A DNA stretch of 64,000 bases from Hymenolepis diminuta (Eukaryota; Platyhelminthes; Cestoda; Cyclophyllidea; Hymenolepididae). Numbering within the stretch: position 1 is the stretch's first letter; each line of letters begins with the position of its first letter. Below the pieces are notes generated by a model. That model searched no databases, was not told where the DNA came from, and saw nothing but the letters and a program-made list of their open reading frames with translations. The stretch is from contig CAADRB010000044.1 of the NCBI GenBank assembly GCA_900708905.1, positions 726,463 to 790,462 on the forward strand, read 5' to 3'. The position numbers and the translations under genes are program-made. Shown one piece after another: positions 49,713 through 61,925 of the stretch.

Positions 49713-50399
49713 AATTATAACTATGATAATTTGTCACCTTGTCCAAACTCAGTAGTCTTTTAATATTTCATTTCGAAATCATATCCTGCCATAATTATTG
49801 TCCAGCTGTGAAGACTGTTCGCTGAACATGCTGAAATAACTTTTTGGATTCAAAAATTGATAACAAAGAGTAAAGTGATGATCGTGGAAAAATTTATGGA
49901 ACTTCTTCATCACATAGTCAATGGCAAATGCTTCTTTCTCGATACGCTCATAGTTCTCTTTTGCTAGTGATTGATCAAGAAAAACAGGTGAGATAATTGC
50001 TACTACACCGCAACTTTGCGATGACTATTAGCAAATCTGCATTATAATGAATCAGAAGCATATCTGATTCCAGCTCTGACAGTCAGCAGACCAGTACCAA
50101 GCAGTGTCTTTCTGGAGGAGACAACTCAATTGTCAGCTAACTTCATGCAAGCAAGTTAGAAAACCGTTGCAGTAAATAATTAATCCCAGAAATGAACCAA
50201 GTGTTTGAACATCAGCCGGAGAAGGCATGTTCGCAATAGTTCGAATTCGTTCAACATCAGGATGGCGATCATCTGAGTCAAATATGGGATGAAGATATTT
50301 AATGGATTATTAGAAAATTCACTTTTCCAGCCCAAGGGAAATCGAAATCAGTAATGCATTCAAGCAGACTTTCATTTCACTCCTTGAGTTCTTTCTCCG

Positions 50400-50980
50400 T
50401 TCTCCCAACTACTATGACATCGTCCATTTATGCAGCTGTGTTCTCTCGTCCACTAATCATATTGCCCAATACGCGTTGGAAGATAGCGGGGACTGTTTTC
50501 ACTTCGAACGGAAGTCTAGTAAATTGATATAGACGTCTACGTGTGTTGATGGTCTGATATACACTACGTTCTGGTTCGACCTCGAGTTGCAGATAAGCAT
50601 CTGATAAATCCATCTCAAAACGTGCCACCATTGCGAGTTGCAAGTGTATTTTCAGTAAAAGGAAGAGAATGACGGTTGTCTTCAGGATTTGGATTCAGAC
50701 CAGTAGAAAATCAGCGCGTAAACGAACGCTGCCATTCTGTTCTCGTACAACCCCAATTGGTGCAGTTCATTTAGAGAATACCGGTTGAAACACCCCAATT
50801 CTTTCAGGAAGATTCTTCCTCTGCGCTTTATAAGGTAGAGAAAGGAATTGGGCCCTTTGAACAGAAAACTGGTTTTTTATCTTTCAGATAAAGGCCAGCT
50901 TTCATTTTCTAGCATCGACCTAGGCTATACCTGAAAACTGAAGAAAATCGTTTGATTATGTTCCGCTCATCTTCATTGGT
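50400..50980 (-). pseudogene. Gypsy reverse transcriptase remnant
   Basis: Recognisable pieces include DLSDAYLQLEVEPE, INTRRRLYQFTRLPF and VPAIFQRVLGNMISG, all typical Gypsy palm-finger motifs. At the catalytic box the frame reads a stop followed by MDDVIVVGRTEKEL, so the two Asp codons survive but the upstream residues are lost to a nonsense change. Stops are also scattered through the N-terminal part. Confidence 0.85.
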
Positions 50981-51035
50981 TCTAAAATTGGATTCGCTTC
51001 TCATATTTGATATATTAACTGGTTCGGTAGAAGTC

Positions 51036-51495
51036 TTATGACTTTAATTCCGCTTTCTGACCTTCTTCGAGCTGGTTTTCGATTTGATAGATAGCTTTTC
51101 TGCATGGAAGTGGATGATCTGCTTCCAATTTCAAAGTGTCAACAGAAGCGTTTCGGGCTATATGGCTTGTCGTGGACAGTTTCTTTGGACGAATGTAGCT
51201 ATTTAGCTTCTTGTGTTCCGCTGTCTTTAATGGCCAAAGAAGTAATCTAACTCTTTTCTCCTCAGGGATGTCGGCCAGGTCTTTTCTGAAAATATCTTTT
51301 GCACTTATAAAACCATTCATTAAAAATAAGGATCGCTTCTGGATCATTGTGAAATTCACTGATCTGTAAAACAAAGTTGTCAGGGTACAATTTAGGAATA
51401 GAATTTTCTGATTGTCCAGGATTCAGGTTCAGATGCTCTGCAAAATGTTCCTGTTGCTTTTGCAGCATAATTTCTCTACGTTCCAACTGTTCCAT
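51036..51495 (-). pseudogene. Gypsy gag remnant with frameshift
   Basis: Two overlapping frames together give a flatworm/invertebrate-type Gypsy capsid start: FNEWFYKCKRYFQK in one frame continues as FRKDLADIPEEKRVRLLL in another, then AEHKKLNSYI. A frameshift near 51280-51300 separates them. The capsid C-terminus and nucleocapsid are not recognisable. Confidence 0.7.
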
Positions 51496-51500
51496 GAAAT

Positions 51501-54500
51501 TTTATTCCTTTTTTCTATAATTCCTTCAAGTTTATCTATTTTATAGGACATTTTCTAAATCATTTTTTTAAATAATGAAATTTTTTTAAATTTACGGCGC
51601 TAAATATTGTAATTTCAACTTATAATCGCAAAATATCCTCTAAAATAGCAATAGAGGGGACAAGTGAAGGCAAATTTAGAGATGTCAGAAATTTTCACTG
51701 AATGATATTCAGCTGTCTCAGAAAAACTGTTCAATGTACTTGGTTATTTATTAGTTAGGAAAAATAATTTTATAACTAAACGTTATCTGTAATATAAGGG
51801 GGAGAAAACATAAGATAAAATGTTAATATCGTCGAGGAAAAAAATATTTAATGATTTGCATACTTTTATTTTCTCCCTCAAAAAATGGTGTTTTAAACTT
51901 TTCATACATCTGAAACAGAGATTTGAAGATATTATCCGAAATTTTGAGCCTCGTTAAGAGTGAGCAGTCGGCTGTACTTATCTTGGCAAGAGGAAAGACA
52001 AATTATTCTGTTAACATTCTACAGAAAAGTTTACAAACAATCCGCTCACTGGATTTTCATCGACACTGACTTGGCAGGTGGGTAGGTTAACCACTTTAAA
52101 TAAGGCATTTAACACCTTTAACCTGAATCGAATCTCATAAGTGTTATCTGTAAGGAGGGTTCTATTAAATATAAATGTAGAAAAGATATCGTACCATTTG
52201 AACTATTTAGTAGAGCGGAGTTTAAGAAAATTCCACATCTCCCACCGAACTTTAGGCGCTTAGTTATTTTAAGAAAATTTCCACATTTTGAATTTTTGAT
52301 TTTGTCAAGTTGGGGAATGCAAGGTAACCAGTCCAGACAGCATAAATCAAGTCTTAATTTCCTCTGCATATATCTTCCAGGCGTGACAGTTTGGCTTTCG
52401 TATTCATATGTGGGAATCTTTCAAGAAGTTTATAGCCCGAACTGTTGTCTTCGTTCCCCTATGGTCCTTTATATAATCAATGAGTTCATCAATTGCCCTT
52501 ATATAACACGATATCCTGTATCTACTCCAAACCAAAAGGAGATTTGCTTTATTAATACTGTTAATGGCTCTATGTACTACTTATTGAACGTCTAAGCAGC
52601 ACTCTACGGTTTCAATTTTATCGAAATATATGGAATTAAAGCAAGTTTGAGTTTTGTCAGAGTATATTTATTTACAAGTCCTCGGTCTAGCTGAAAAGCC
52701 CTGGGACAAAGTTGTTCCATCATTTAATATTCTAATAACGACATTTTGTAAATAAAAATAGTTGAGGGAGGACATACTCTAATCATTTTAACTGTCTAAA
52801 CACGGTTCAACTGGCAGTTAATCGGAAAAATAAATTTATTCTAATAATATCTTATCACAAATTGTAATATTTCGATATTGATTTGATGTAAAACCTAGGT
52901 GATCACTGGAATAATGATACGACTGTGCAATAAACAAGTCAGAAGGCAGAACCATAATGATTTTAACACATAATAATCTTAAAAATGGCTATAAAAGGCT
53001 TTTATATGATTGATTAAAGGAGTTTAAATTACAGTAATATTGAAGATAGTATTGTTCATTCACCTATTATGAAGTGACTATCAATATTTCAAGAGCAAAA
53101 TGATCCCTCTTACCTTTTATTTAGGATGTTAAATCCAGGGGAGTGGACATTCTTTCATCCAAAAACAAGGCTTTAACACTTTTATAGAATTCCTAATTAA
53201 AATGGCACGGATTTATCAGTTAAGGAATGAAAGAACTGGTTTATAGGGAGGATTGGGGCCCTTTCTTTAATCGTGTTTTAATTGACCTATGTGTCGGTCA
53301 CTTTTGGATGTGCGTCAATGGTTTTCAAGCCCGCTTTTTTATTCGACAGAAAATTGTATTGCTTATAAATCACCGACATCATTTAATAAGCCGCACTCAG
53401 AGAGCAACAAGTGAAATCGAATCCATTTTTAGTTCTTAGCTTGTCAAAGAAGAATCAATAAAAGCTAAAATGCCATTGTGCTCAAGTTCACACAATACAT
53501 TCAAGCATGAATCAAGTGACTTATAGAGACTCACTTATATTTTCTGTCTTTCCCTAACGGGGAGTAAAAAACGGTTCAGCGACTACGACATTAATTTCAA
53601 TGTGGTGAAGTATTGTGTATTAATAGTAGTAGAATCAAGTGAATGTCTTGATATTGGAATAATCAAACTCCGCTTGACTGACAATAATCATAATGGAATG
53701 TAGAAAATTGATGACATCGGTATTCAGAGTAGGGAATTAGAGAATTAAATGGAGAAAATATATCCCATTGGGAATTCAGCATGATTTGTTCGAAGAGATA
53801 CCACTGTAGGACGCGAAAACGGATTAAAATATTACCCTTCTCATTTTTACGTATTTCATCATTACAATATTGGCAAGAGGAAGTCTGTGGTATATTAGTT
53901 ACACTAGAAGATAACACGGAGAAGACGGCAGCCTTATAACGGCAGTAAACTGAAATTACGCCTATTGGCAGATTGGAGTTCAATAATCGAAAGTTAAATC
54001 AATAAACCAAGGAAAATCGATAAATCATTCAAGGTGCAGGAGAAAAGTTGTACACGAAATGGAGTTAGATCAGTTAGTAAACCTGTGCTATATCCAAGTT
54101 CTAAAATCTGCTAATACATTATTTTCAAATTTATGCGCTTTATTAAAGTAATTTTTCATTAACCATTAACAATTTTACTTCCCAGAAGTGTTAAACGGCA
54201 TATTTTATAAACTTCAATAACTATCACTTTTATCTTAATTTAATTTATAAACTTTCATGAGGAATAAAAATGTTTAAATGTATTATTTCACAAGCATTTT
54301 GCACTAAATCTCATAGCAGGAAAAAAGGATGACAAAAAGTAAAATAGTAAAGTTTTCAAGTGCAAAAAATATGTAGAGGAAAGAAATGAAGCAAATTGCA
54401 TCTTACTTATGGGAAAATTCACGGAAGATAAAAAACTTTACTTATTTTCCTGTAAATAAAACAAAATGAATTAAGTTAAAATTTATTTATTTAATTCGCT

Positions 54501-57110
54501 GAGAAGGGACCATATTTAAATATTTCTTTCTCTAAGTTTATTAAAATTAAAATCTTTTGGAAGTTGATACTTAAGCGTGAAATGGAACAATTTGACTGAA
54601 AATTAGTCCAATTCCACTCAATTTCCAGGCAGAGGGAAATTTAAAACTACTTGAGTTGTTGATAATGACAAATGTTTTATTTTTAAGTAAAAAACGAAGC
54701 CAAAAAGTGATATCAGTGTAACATAAATTGCTATCGGTGGTGCTATCGAAAGAGGAAGTCATTTTTGACCGAATGTATTCAACAAAAAATCACCAACAGT
54801 GCTTAAAAATGCAAAGTTTTAGTTATTTTCCTTTTATTTAAATGGATAACATGATTTCACTTAATTAGAATCAAAGGATTTGCTTAAGAACACAACAAGA
54901 AATGAGTTGCAGGTATGATCATTCATTTGTAAAATCTCCTTTGTGAAGGTCATAAAATTATAATTGCATGATCCCCAAAATTATGCCGATGTGGTAATAG
55001 TTAATACGATAGAAATCCATACAAAAATCGTATCAAACTTAAGTCTTTCAACGTGCTTAACAATTAGATATAAACCTAGAATAAAAAGTACATATAATTA
55101 TCAGTAGTATTAGAACATATATTTATGAAGCAGAGAAATAGAAGGGAAGAGAAAAATGTGGAAGAAGGCAAAGTGTTGAGGGCGCTAAAACCTATTAGTG
55201 ATACACATAAATGAGTTGACTGTAAGGTCGTTTGATGAAAGTATTATAAGTTGCTAGTTAAGAAAAAGGCAGACAGGAATAAATATTCTTCAGGATTCTT
55301 GTCTAACACTGAAATTCCAATTGAGAAATCGCACATTTTCTTGCTGATTTGGACTTGAACGCCCCTCCTGATGTTAATCAGATTTGATTGTGGCACAGTT
55401 AATTGCTACTTTATTACAGACACTGAAGTGTCATTATAATATTCATATTCAAATACATAGCTTCTTCTTTCTTCATTCTATAAATAAATTTATATTTGAT
55501 TTTCTATTTAAAACTTAAGTCTCTTAAAAGATGCTTCAATATACCAAAACCTTTCCTAACAAAATTTGTGAATATTGCCGTGGACTAATTTAGTATCACG
55601 AGGTATAGCTAATATTCCTTCTCTGATTGTACTGCAAAAGAACAATAATTGCTCATTAAATATTAACGAAATACTGTAGTGGTAACTGACATTTATCTCT
55701 AAACCAACTTATAGCAATTTAAGCTCATCACATCTCAGCCAATAAACTCAAATGAATCATTCAACGAAACCAAAATAGTGAATCATTGTTTACGTTAGAT
55801 TTCATTGAGTATGTATTATTGAGCAGAGCTAATTCGGGATGAATCATATCCAGAGGGAATCTTTCCGAGCTTTTGGACACTTTTTGTCGAAAATCGAAAA
55901 ATAATCAAAATCTCTGGAGTTTCACGCTGATAAGGCTGATAAAACGGAACTTCTAAAACGTTTTTGGGCTCTATGAGCATGGGTTGTATGTAGAGATAAG
56001 ACCGAGATCAAGGTTAGAGCCTGAGGTTGGCGACTGATAGGCAAAAATATTCAAGCCCAGGAGGCATATGTTTCAGGATGAGATATTTTTAAAGGTGGTG
56101 TCTAAGTTGCCCAGCCTTCTCAACAATATGCATGTGTAAGCTGTTCCTGATATCTTGACAGTTAATTGGGACAACACTGCCATCGATTGGCGGGGTTTAA
56201 ATCTTCAAATAGCAATCAAATGAAGAAGACTTCATTTCTATAAATATTCTTTGAATGACCTGCAAGACTACTTTCTCGTCCTCCTTCTCAACACTGGCTG
56301 CATTCATCATTATGAATAATCCGTCTCGTCTCCATAATACTGGTCAAGACGCTAGAATTAAGACAGCCACTCCACATACAACTTATATATGATAAGGTCA
56401 TATCACCAATACTTAAATATAATAGTTTTCTTCATTTCGTTGTTCCCGCATAAAGGTACAAGTAGTGATTTATAATTCAATCCGAGCTGTAATAAAAGCC
56501 AAGGAATCAGAAATGGATGAACCGTGTTAAATAATCGAATTGGGCAGAGAATAACGTCAGAAGAATCAGTCACTTGACATTTTTTACTGAGAAAAAACTG
56601 AAGCATGTGAATTATCACCAAGTCAGTTTGCAACGGACTGCGGTTCCTATTATTTATGTTCACAACTTCGAGGAGAATTATGGCGCCGATAAGTAAAGGA
56701 ACATAAATTTCCCTCTGTGATAAGATTTTGCTCAAAAAAGTTAAGGGATAAAGAATGATGGCGAAAAATTCTCAACAATATTTTGACCAGTAACATACAT
56801 ATAGACTTAAATGGCAGACTTTATCCACTTTTATTTGAGTTTTATTCTTCCCTAATGACCATAGTTGTGAATATAAATTTGTGGTGGAATAATAAACACC
56901 AAATTATTTATTCAGATTACTATATTACAATTATTTAAGATAGAAACCACATTTTCATATCTTTTCTATGATTTGACTTAAATTCGCTGATCTCTATGGC
57001 AATTACAACAGTCTTACAAATACTATGCCTAATTTCAGACTTTAAATGTCAAATACAAGCTTAGAACAAGGTATTATTTTATGATAAGCTCTACTGAGTG
57101 CAGCTATGTA
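51501..57110. other. long-isoform LAR intron, middle part
   Basis: AT-rich sequence with a family A head fragment at 52038-52100. I find no exon, RNA gene or other mobile-element protein. Open frames near 53.2, 53.8 and 56.6 kb resemble nothing I know. Confidence 0.55.
52038..52100 (-). repeat. SINE-like repeat, family A, head fragment
   Basis: On the minus strand, AAGTGGTTAACCTACCCACC, TGCCAAGTCAGTGTCGATGA and CCAGTGAGCGG follow the head of the copy at 20880 in order. The 3' body is missing. Confidence 0.55.
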
Positions 57111-57119
57111 GGTTTAGTA

Positions 57120-57330
57120 TAATATACCTACTCTGGGCTCTTGAAAGATAAAAGTAAGTCTAGGTGGCATGACCAGACACACAAATAACCGACCGATATG
57201 CCCCGAATACCGTTGACGTAATTTCACCCATGGATTTGAAAGTGACTTCACGAAATGCAAACACAACATCATTTCAAAGAGAACTCTACTTCTTCTTTGA
57301 ATATGACATACCACTGATTCCATAAATCAA
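57120..57330 (+). repeat. dispersed repeat, family B, direct copy 1
   Basis: GGTGGCATGACCAGACACAC, ACCGACCGATATGCCCCGAA, GTAATTTCACCCATGGATTT and CTTCACGAAAT match the segment at 58010 in the same orientation and order. The copies are about 0.9 kb apart. Confidence 0.55.
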
Positions 57331-58009
57331 AAAAGGAAAAATCGATCTCTTGTCCTGTTTTCATTTCAAACCATATTGGACTCGTTTGCTTCATCTCCTA
57401 TTCAGATGCCTTCCCACGAAGGCTTGGTAAAAGTTATTTACTGTACTGCTATGAGCAATGCAAGTAATCTAAATTCTTTTCTACAATAAATATTTAAAGT
57501 AATAGTGATTGTTTCTTTGCATTTTTCTGTTTATAAATTGAGATAGTTTAATGAAAACGATTAGCGGGAACGTTTCTAGCGAATCTCGTCTACACCTTCA
57601 AAAGAACAAACATATTTTATAGACCTATATATAGACACGATTGCGATTTGAAATTTTTTTATCATTCAGCACTTCACAGACATTCTTTCCAATAAGAAAA
57701 GGCATGACTCCCTAACAGCAATTTAACTATATATTGCTCAGGATATTTATCAACATGGAACATTATGAACCATTAAGTATAGTTTATTGGTACTAAGCAA
57801 GGGCACAAAACAGATGTGAAGAAGGTGTATTCAGTGGGTGGCAAAATGATCACCAATTTTGTTATTTCCCAGGCCACGTTTCTAAGTAATATTCGAGTAG
57901 GATGCGCATGAGTTCTAAAGATAAACGGAAAGCAAACTGCCATATCCCCATGATATTTCCTAAAAATGAACTTGAATATGTCGGGATATATAATAAAATT
58001 CTTCAATAG

Positions 58010-58180
58010 CCTCATCTACCTGCTCTTCACTGTAGAGAGCTGAAAATAAATCAAGGTGGCGTGACCAGTCATGGAACTAAATCAACCGGTCAACAAGCAC
58101 TGAATATTGGGAACACAATTTCACCTACGAATATGGGAGTCAATTCATGAAATTCGATCATTAGATAATGACCTATAATA
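58010..58180 (+). repeat. dispersed repeat, family B, direct copy 2
   Basis: GGTGGCGTGACCAGTCATGG, AATCAACCGGTCAACAAGCA, CAATTTCACCTACGAATATG and ATTCATGAAATTCGAT align with the copies at 57120, 27430 and 28940. Similarity to copy 1 may continue past 58250. Confidence 0.55.
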
Positions 58181-58923
58181 TTATTAGATTAGATTATAAG
58201 TCATTGCTTCCATAATTCGAGCGGAGTAAGATCCTTGACGCCCTGCTTTCACTTGATTCCTTTCCCACTTGTTTTTATTTCAAATCTCATTAAATTCATT
58301 TTCTATTCCCTTAAATTTAAATGTGTGCTCAAACTTATAAAATTGTATTTTACGCCATCAAGGACAGTAATAACAAAGATGATTTAAATTAATATTAGGT
58401 TTATTCATGACAAAGTTCTAAGAAATCAGACTAACAGAAATACCAACTTCCAATGACCTGTCTTTACATATGAGGGAATATCTAGAGTTATCGTAGAATA
58501 TCACCTAAAGATAGCATTAATTTTATCTTAACATTTTCCTTGAATCATTGGTCTGCCTATTTTCCCCTTCATTTCTTATCATGAGTTCTATCTTTATCTA
58601 ACTCATAAACAGGAGATAATTAAAGGAGGCAGAATTCACTGAATAAAATGGGAGCTTATCATAGATGTTCATGAAAAGGTATGATTTTCCATTTGGATGG
58701 AGTATTAGCAGTTAGTGTTAATATAAAATTATTTAAATTCAGTCTCATTTGCCCAAACAAACCACCGACCATGTTTATGAGATTCGTTTTGTAGATATTC
58801 AGGAATGACAACCAAATACCGATAATAAAATGCGACAAACACAATTATATGTCAAACAAATTGTATCTCTAGTCTTCATATTACTCAATAATTTCAATAA
58901 GTCATAATATAATGAGAACTTAC

Positions 58924-59235
58924 TGTCCATCCACGTCGTAACGACAGGAAATTCATAAGTTCTCCCCGTTCCTCTTATTCCAACAGCTGCAACGGAGACC
59001 CGATATGAAGTTTGAGGTGAGAGATCACTAATTGTAGCAGTGTAGATCTGCTGTCGATTGTCTGGATCTACTAGAATGTTATGTGATCCCCCTCCCTCGA
59101 ACGTTTTCTGAAGTGGCTCCCAGGAAAGCTTAAAGTGGCGAATGTCATCCAGACGTTTTCTAGGGGCCTTCCATGACACTCTTATGGAGGTTGGATCCGG
59201 TATTATAATCGGCAAACCAACCGGGACATCAGGGA
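58924..59235 (-). CDS. LAR: LAR long-isoform exon: FN3 domain (FN5-like)
   Basis: A complete FN3 in one exon: PDVPVGLPIIIPDPTSIRVS with WKAPRKRL, then IRHFKLSWEPL and YTATISDLSPQTSYRVSVAA, ending EFPVVTTWMD. The ISDLSPQTSYRVSVAA segment is close to FN5 of human LAR (ISGLTPETTYSVTVAA), and exon 2 resembles the next domain, FN6. The acceptor CACTTTAG|TC and donor GACA|GTAAGT give phase 1, matching exon 2. This supports membership in the same gene across a 15.6 kb intron. Confidence 0.82.
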
Positions 59236-59514
59236 CTAAAGTGAAAAATAATTTACTATATAATGAATGCGGATAGAGTATAATATATAGACCTTAAAAT
59301 TGCCATGTGTAATGTAGCTCATGTTGAAGTAAAATATAAAGGGATTACATTCTACTTAAATAAAATAAGTAAGGCGTTAAGTTAAATCACTACTAGAGAG
59401 TCTATAAAAGGGAAATTGGCAGCACCTTTTAAATTGAATTTATACTACTTTTCTCTCCGTCTAAAATAAACCAGGATTGTAATTTTAAATCGACCGATTA
59501 ATTTAAACTTCTAC
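59236..59514 (-). other. LAR long-isoform intron
   Basis: Short AT-rich interval between the FN3 exon at 58924-59235 and the tentative exon at 59515-59602. Nothing seen in it. Confidence 0.45.
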
Positions 59515-59602
59515 CTGAAGTACTTTTGTCTCCGGATACCATTCGGTTAAAAACTAAGCGAAACCGTTTTTGAAAATTATCCCAATCCTTTGGGGAACTT
59601 TC
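59515..59602 (-). CDS. tentative upstream exon of LAR long isoform
   Basis: Flanked by a good acceptor (TTATTTTCAG|GAA) and donor (TTCAG|GTAGAA), it encodes ESSPKDWDNFQKRFRLVFNR and MVSGDKSTS, and its phase 1 joins the FN3 exon cleanly to give Val. The sequence shows no clear FN3 hallmark; KRFRLVFNR could be an F strand. Splice signals and phase are the main support. Confidence 0.4.
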
Positions 59603-61478
59603 CTGAAAATAAAGTTATTCATAATTTTGTAAATACATACAATTCTGCACTAGAATATATATATATATATATGCAAAGAAAATGAGCAAATAAGAATTAA
59701 ACCAAATGACATTAAGTCAACAGACGTTTTAATATCTTGGAGCAATAAATGAAAAAAACAAAAGTTTCACAAAAAAAATTATTGTAAACAATCTATGGAT
59801 GTTAAAATGCCGTAACTTAGAATCGTATGTCAATGGTGCTGAAATACTTCGTAATCACCACTATTCACCACGAAAAAATTACCAGAAATAAAGTCAATGA
59901 AAGCTAAGTTAGTATCACGCTAATTTTTTCACCGTTAGGTGCAAAATTCTTGCTAGCTTATAACAACTAACGGTACTTTAACTCTTATAATGGCAGTATG
60001 ACCACCGCCTCCCCCAATCTTTTAAACTTGTCAATTCGTGTGTAAGATTTCCTCTACGATCAGACGAATTAGAACTAGATGAGATTATTGGAATGTTAAT
60101 GAATGAAACATTCGCTCTTGGAAACCAGCATAAACTACAACTTCGGAAGCTTAACTGGACAGTTTAACTGTACGTTCTCAGATTGTCAAGAAACGCCGTT
60201 ATATGTACAAACAGGCCATAACCACAAATAGGGCGTAGAAATCCGTTAATTTGCATTTGCCTCCCCTCAGTAAATATGGCACTGAAAGTTGTGTACCTCC
60301 CATTCCAAGTTGCATCTTTGATAGGACCTAATGTTTAAACAGAATAAATAATGTATCCGCCGGTTATAAGTTAGTCCAAAAGCGGTTTATTACTAACTGA
60401 TTTGTAGGGATGATGACGAGATATGTATGCGCACCATACCTTAAACTAAACTTGTGAAGTTCAAAATTATGGCTTTCAGTTGATATCAAACAAATTAGAA
60501 CTTTCTCGTGAAAATGATTGTAAGGCTGTATCATTCACTAATAACACTCTTCCAATGCAAAACCAATTTACACCCGAACCTGTCGCCCGTTATTTTATCT
60601 TAACTGGCGTAACTTTTAGTTAATAAGCAAAACTGTTTTGTTTCAGGAATTTCAAGAATTGATCTCTTAAGGACTACAGATGGGAAAAATAAAATAAAAT
60701 TTCATTGCCAAACTTTTGCAGAACGACTTCGTTAAGTCTAACATTCTGGTATCTAGTTTCAGATACCACGTTTCTTTGTGTTGGCCATTAATTATTCTCC
60801 GACAAATACCTTATTGTCTTTTTCTCATCTACCTTGTCATCTTTCTATAGCGCACAAAATGCTTTAATGGCTTTCTCTTCATTTATATTAACCATTAATG
60901 TGCGGTCTGCTCGAGAAGGGTTTGAATAAAAATTCCAGTAAACAAAGTTTCACATTAACAGTTACATAAACGTGCTAATTGCATCGCCAAATATTACCAA
61001 AACTTTACACTAATTTATAAAGTTATGCAGTTTACTGTCCTTACTGATGGAGGAAAAGTCTCGATATCTTGATATCTTAAAATTGGCGGGTTTAGTATAT
61101 TATTTTGTGAATCGTCCATTCCACACTGGTGAAGATGTTTTAAAATTTCTATATTTATTAAAGTTGTTGATCAGTTTCAACTAAAACTGATCTTATTTCT
61201 TAAGGGCTGACCTGAAGTAAGCCTGACATATATAACGGTAGAGCTTAATCTCCATTACAGTTAAAAAGATAATAGTACCTTAAACTTTCTATATTAATGA
61301 AGAGAGGGGTGGTGTAACCACACATTTTCCATATACAGCTATTTAAGATTGAAGGATGAATCCTTTTTCTCCGAAATATTTTATCTTATACCATCTCTAA
61401 TCATCACTAAATTTAATTGTCTTTATAGTAATGTCTGTAAACTTTTAACCTTTCCTGTGACCCCATGCACTCTATAGA
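59603..61478. other. upstream LAR intron or flank, nothing assigned
   Basis: AT-rich sequence with one AT microsatellite. I found no further FN3 or Ig exon on the minus strand, so the remaining long-isoform exons probably lie beyond the window. Confidence 0.5.
59655..59672. repeat. AT dinucleotide microsatellite
   Basis: Nine AT units in a row in AT-rich sequence. Confidence 0.9.
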
Positions 61479-61548
61479 NNNNNNNNNNNNNNNNNNNNNN
61501 NNNNNNNNNNNNNNNNNNNNNNNNNNNNNNNNNNNNNNNNNNNNNNNN
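61479..61548. other. assembly gap of 70 N
   Basis: Seventy N bases in a row. The gap directly abuts the LTR-like block, which suggests that a repeat caused the break. Confidence 0.99.
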
Positions 61549-61925
61549 TAGCAGACACCGTTTAATTAACCCCGCTATTAACCAGTCTTGTCTGCACTGA
61601 CCCTTCCTTTTCCTACAATCATTCCGACCAATTAACCACGCATACAACCGTATCCTTATGCGTATCCTCACCCAAAGTCTCGATTATAAATAGCCTCCAT
61701 CAGACACACGACACGGAACACACCAACGGACCCTAGCTCGTCCAGCACCTCTTCCATAGCCCAGTCCTTCTCAGATTCCCTACTTTTCTTTCGAGACTCT
61801 GTACTGAGCTTTGTTCCATACAACCTGGTCAAAGCAATCCTTGTCGTTCTTTTTCTCTCATTTGCTGTTAGCCAATTACCGCTACAAACTGCTGACCCTC
61901 AACAATCTGGTGGCTCGCTACAAAA
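61549..61925 (+). mobile_element. LTR-like block, possible Gypsy LTR
   Basis: Directly after the gap the base composition changes to C-rich. A TATA-like GATTATAAATAGCC at about 61681 is followed by some 220 nt of C-rich leader. The block ends CCTCAACA followed by ATCTGGTGGCTCGC, where TGG could start a primer-binding site. This is the layout of an LTR retrotransposon 5' end. No internal coding region follows, so it would be a solo or truncated copy. The 5' end is lost in the gap. Confidence 0.35.

Larger units (their letters stand above)
48690..51500 (-). mobile_element. Ty3/Gypsy retrotransposon, decayed, LTRs not found
   Basis: Reading the minus strand in order, there is a gag-like segment (51495 down to about 51150), a reverse-transcriptase segment (about 50980-50400), then an integrase zinc-binding region (about 49500-49350) and integrase core (about 49290-48930). 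These are in Gypsy order and the same orientation as LAR. Frames shift and stops interrupt every domain; the part between gag and reverse transcriptase, including the protease, is largely missing. It lies in the long-isoform LAR intron. It is an old, non-functional copy. Confidence 0.85.

Noticed and set aside
56403..56735. Minus-strand 110-codon open frame in the long LAR intron
   Set aside because: Hydrophobic-looking but without FN3, Ig or transposon motifs; typical chance frame in AT-rich DNA.
61423..61671. Minus-strand frame spanning the assembly gap
   Set aside because: Its continuity depends on unknown bases, and its start is an Arg/Ile repeat from a short-period sequence.
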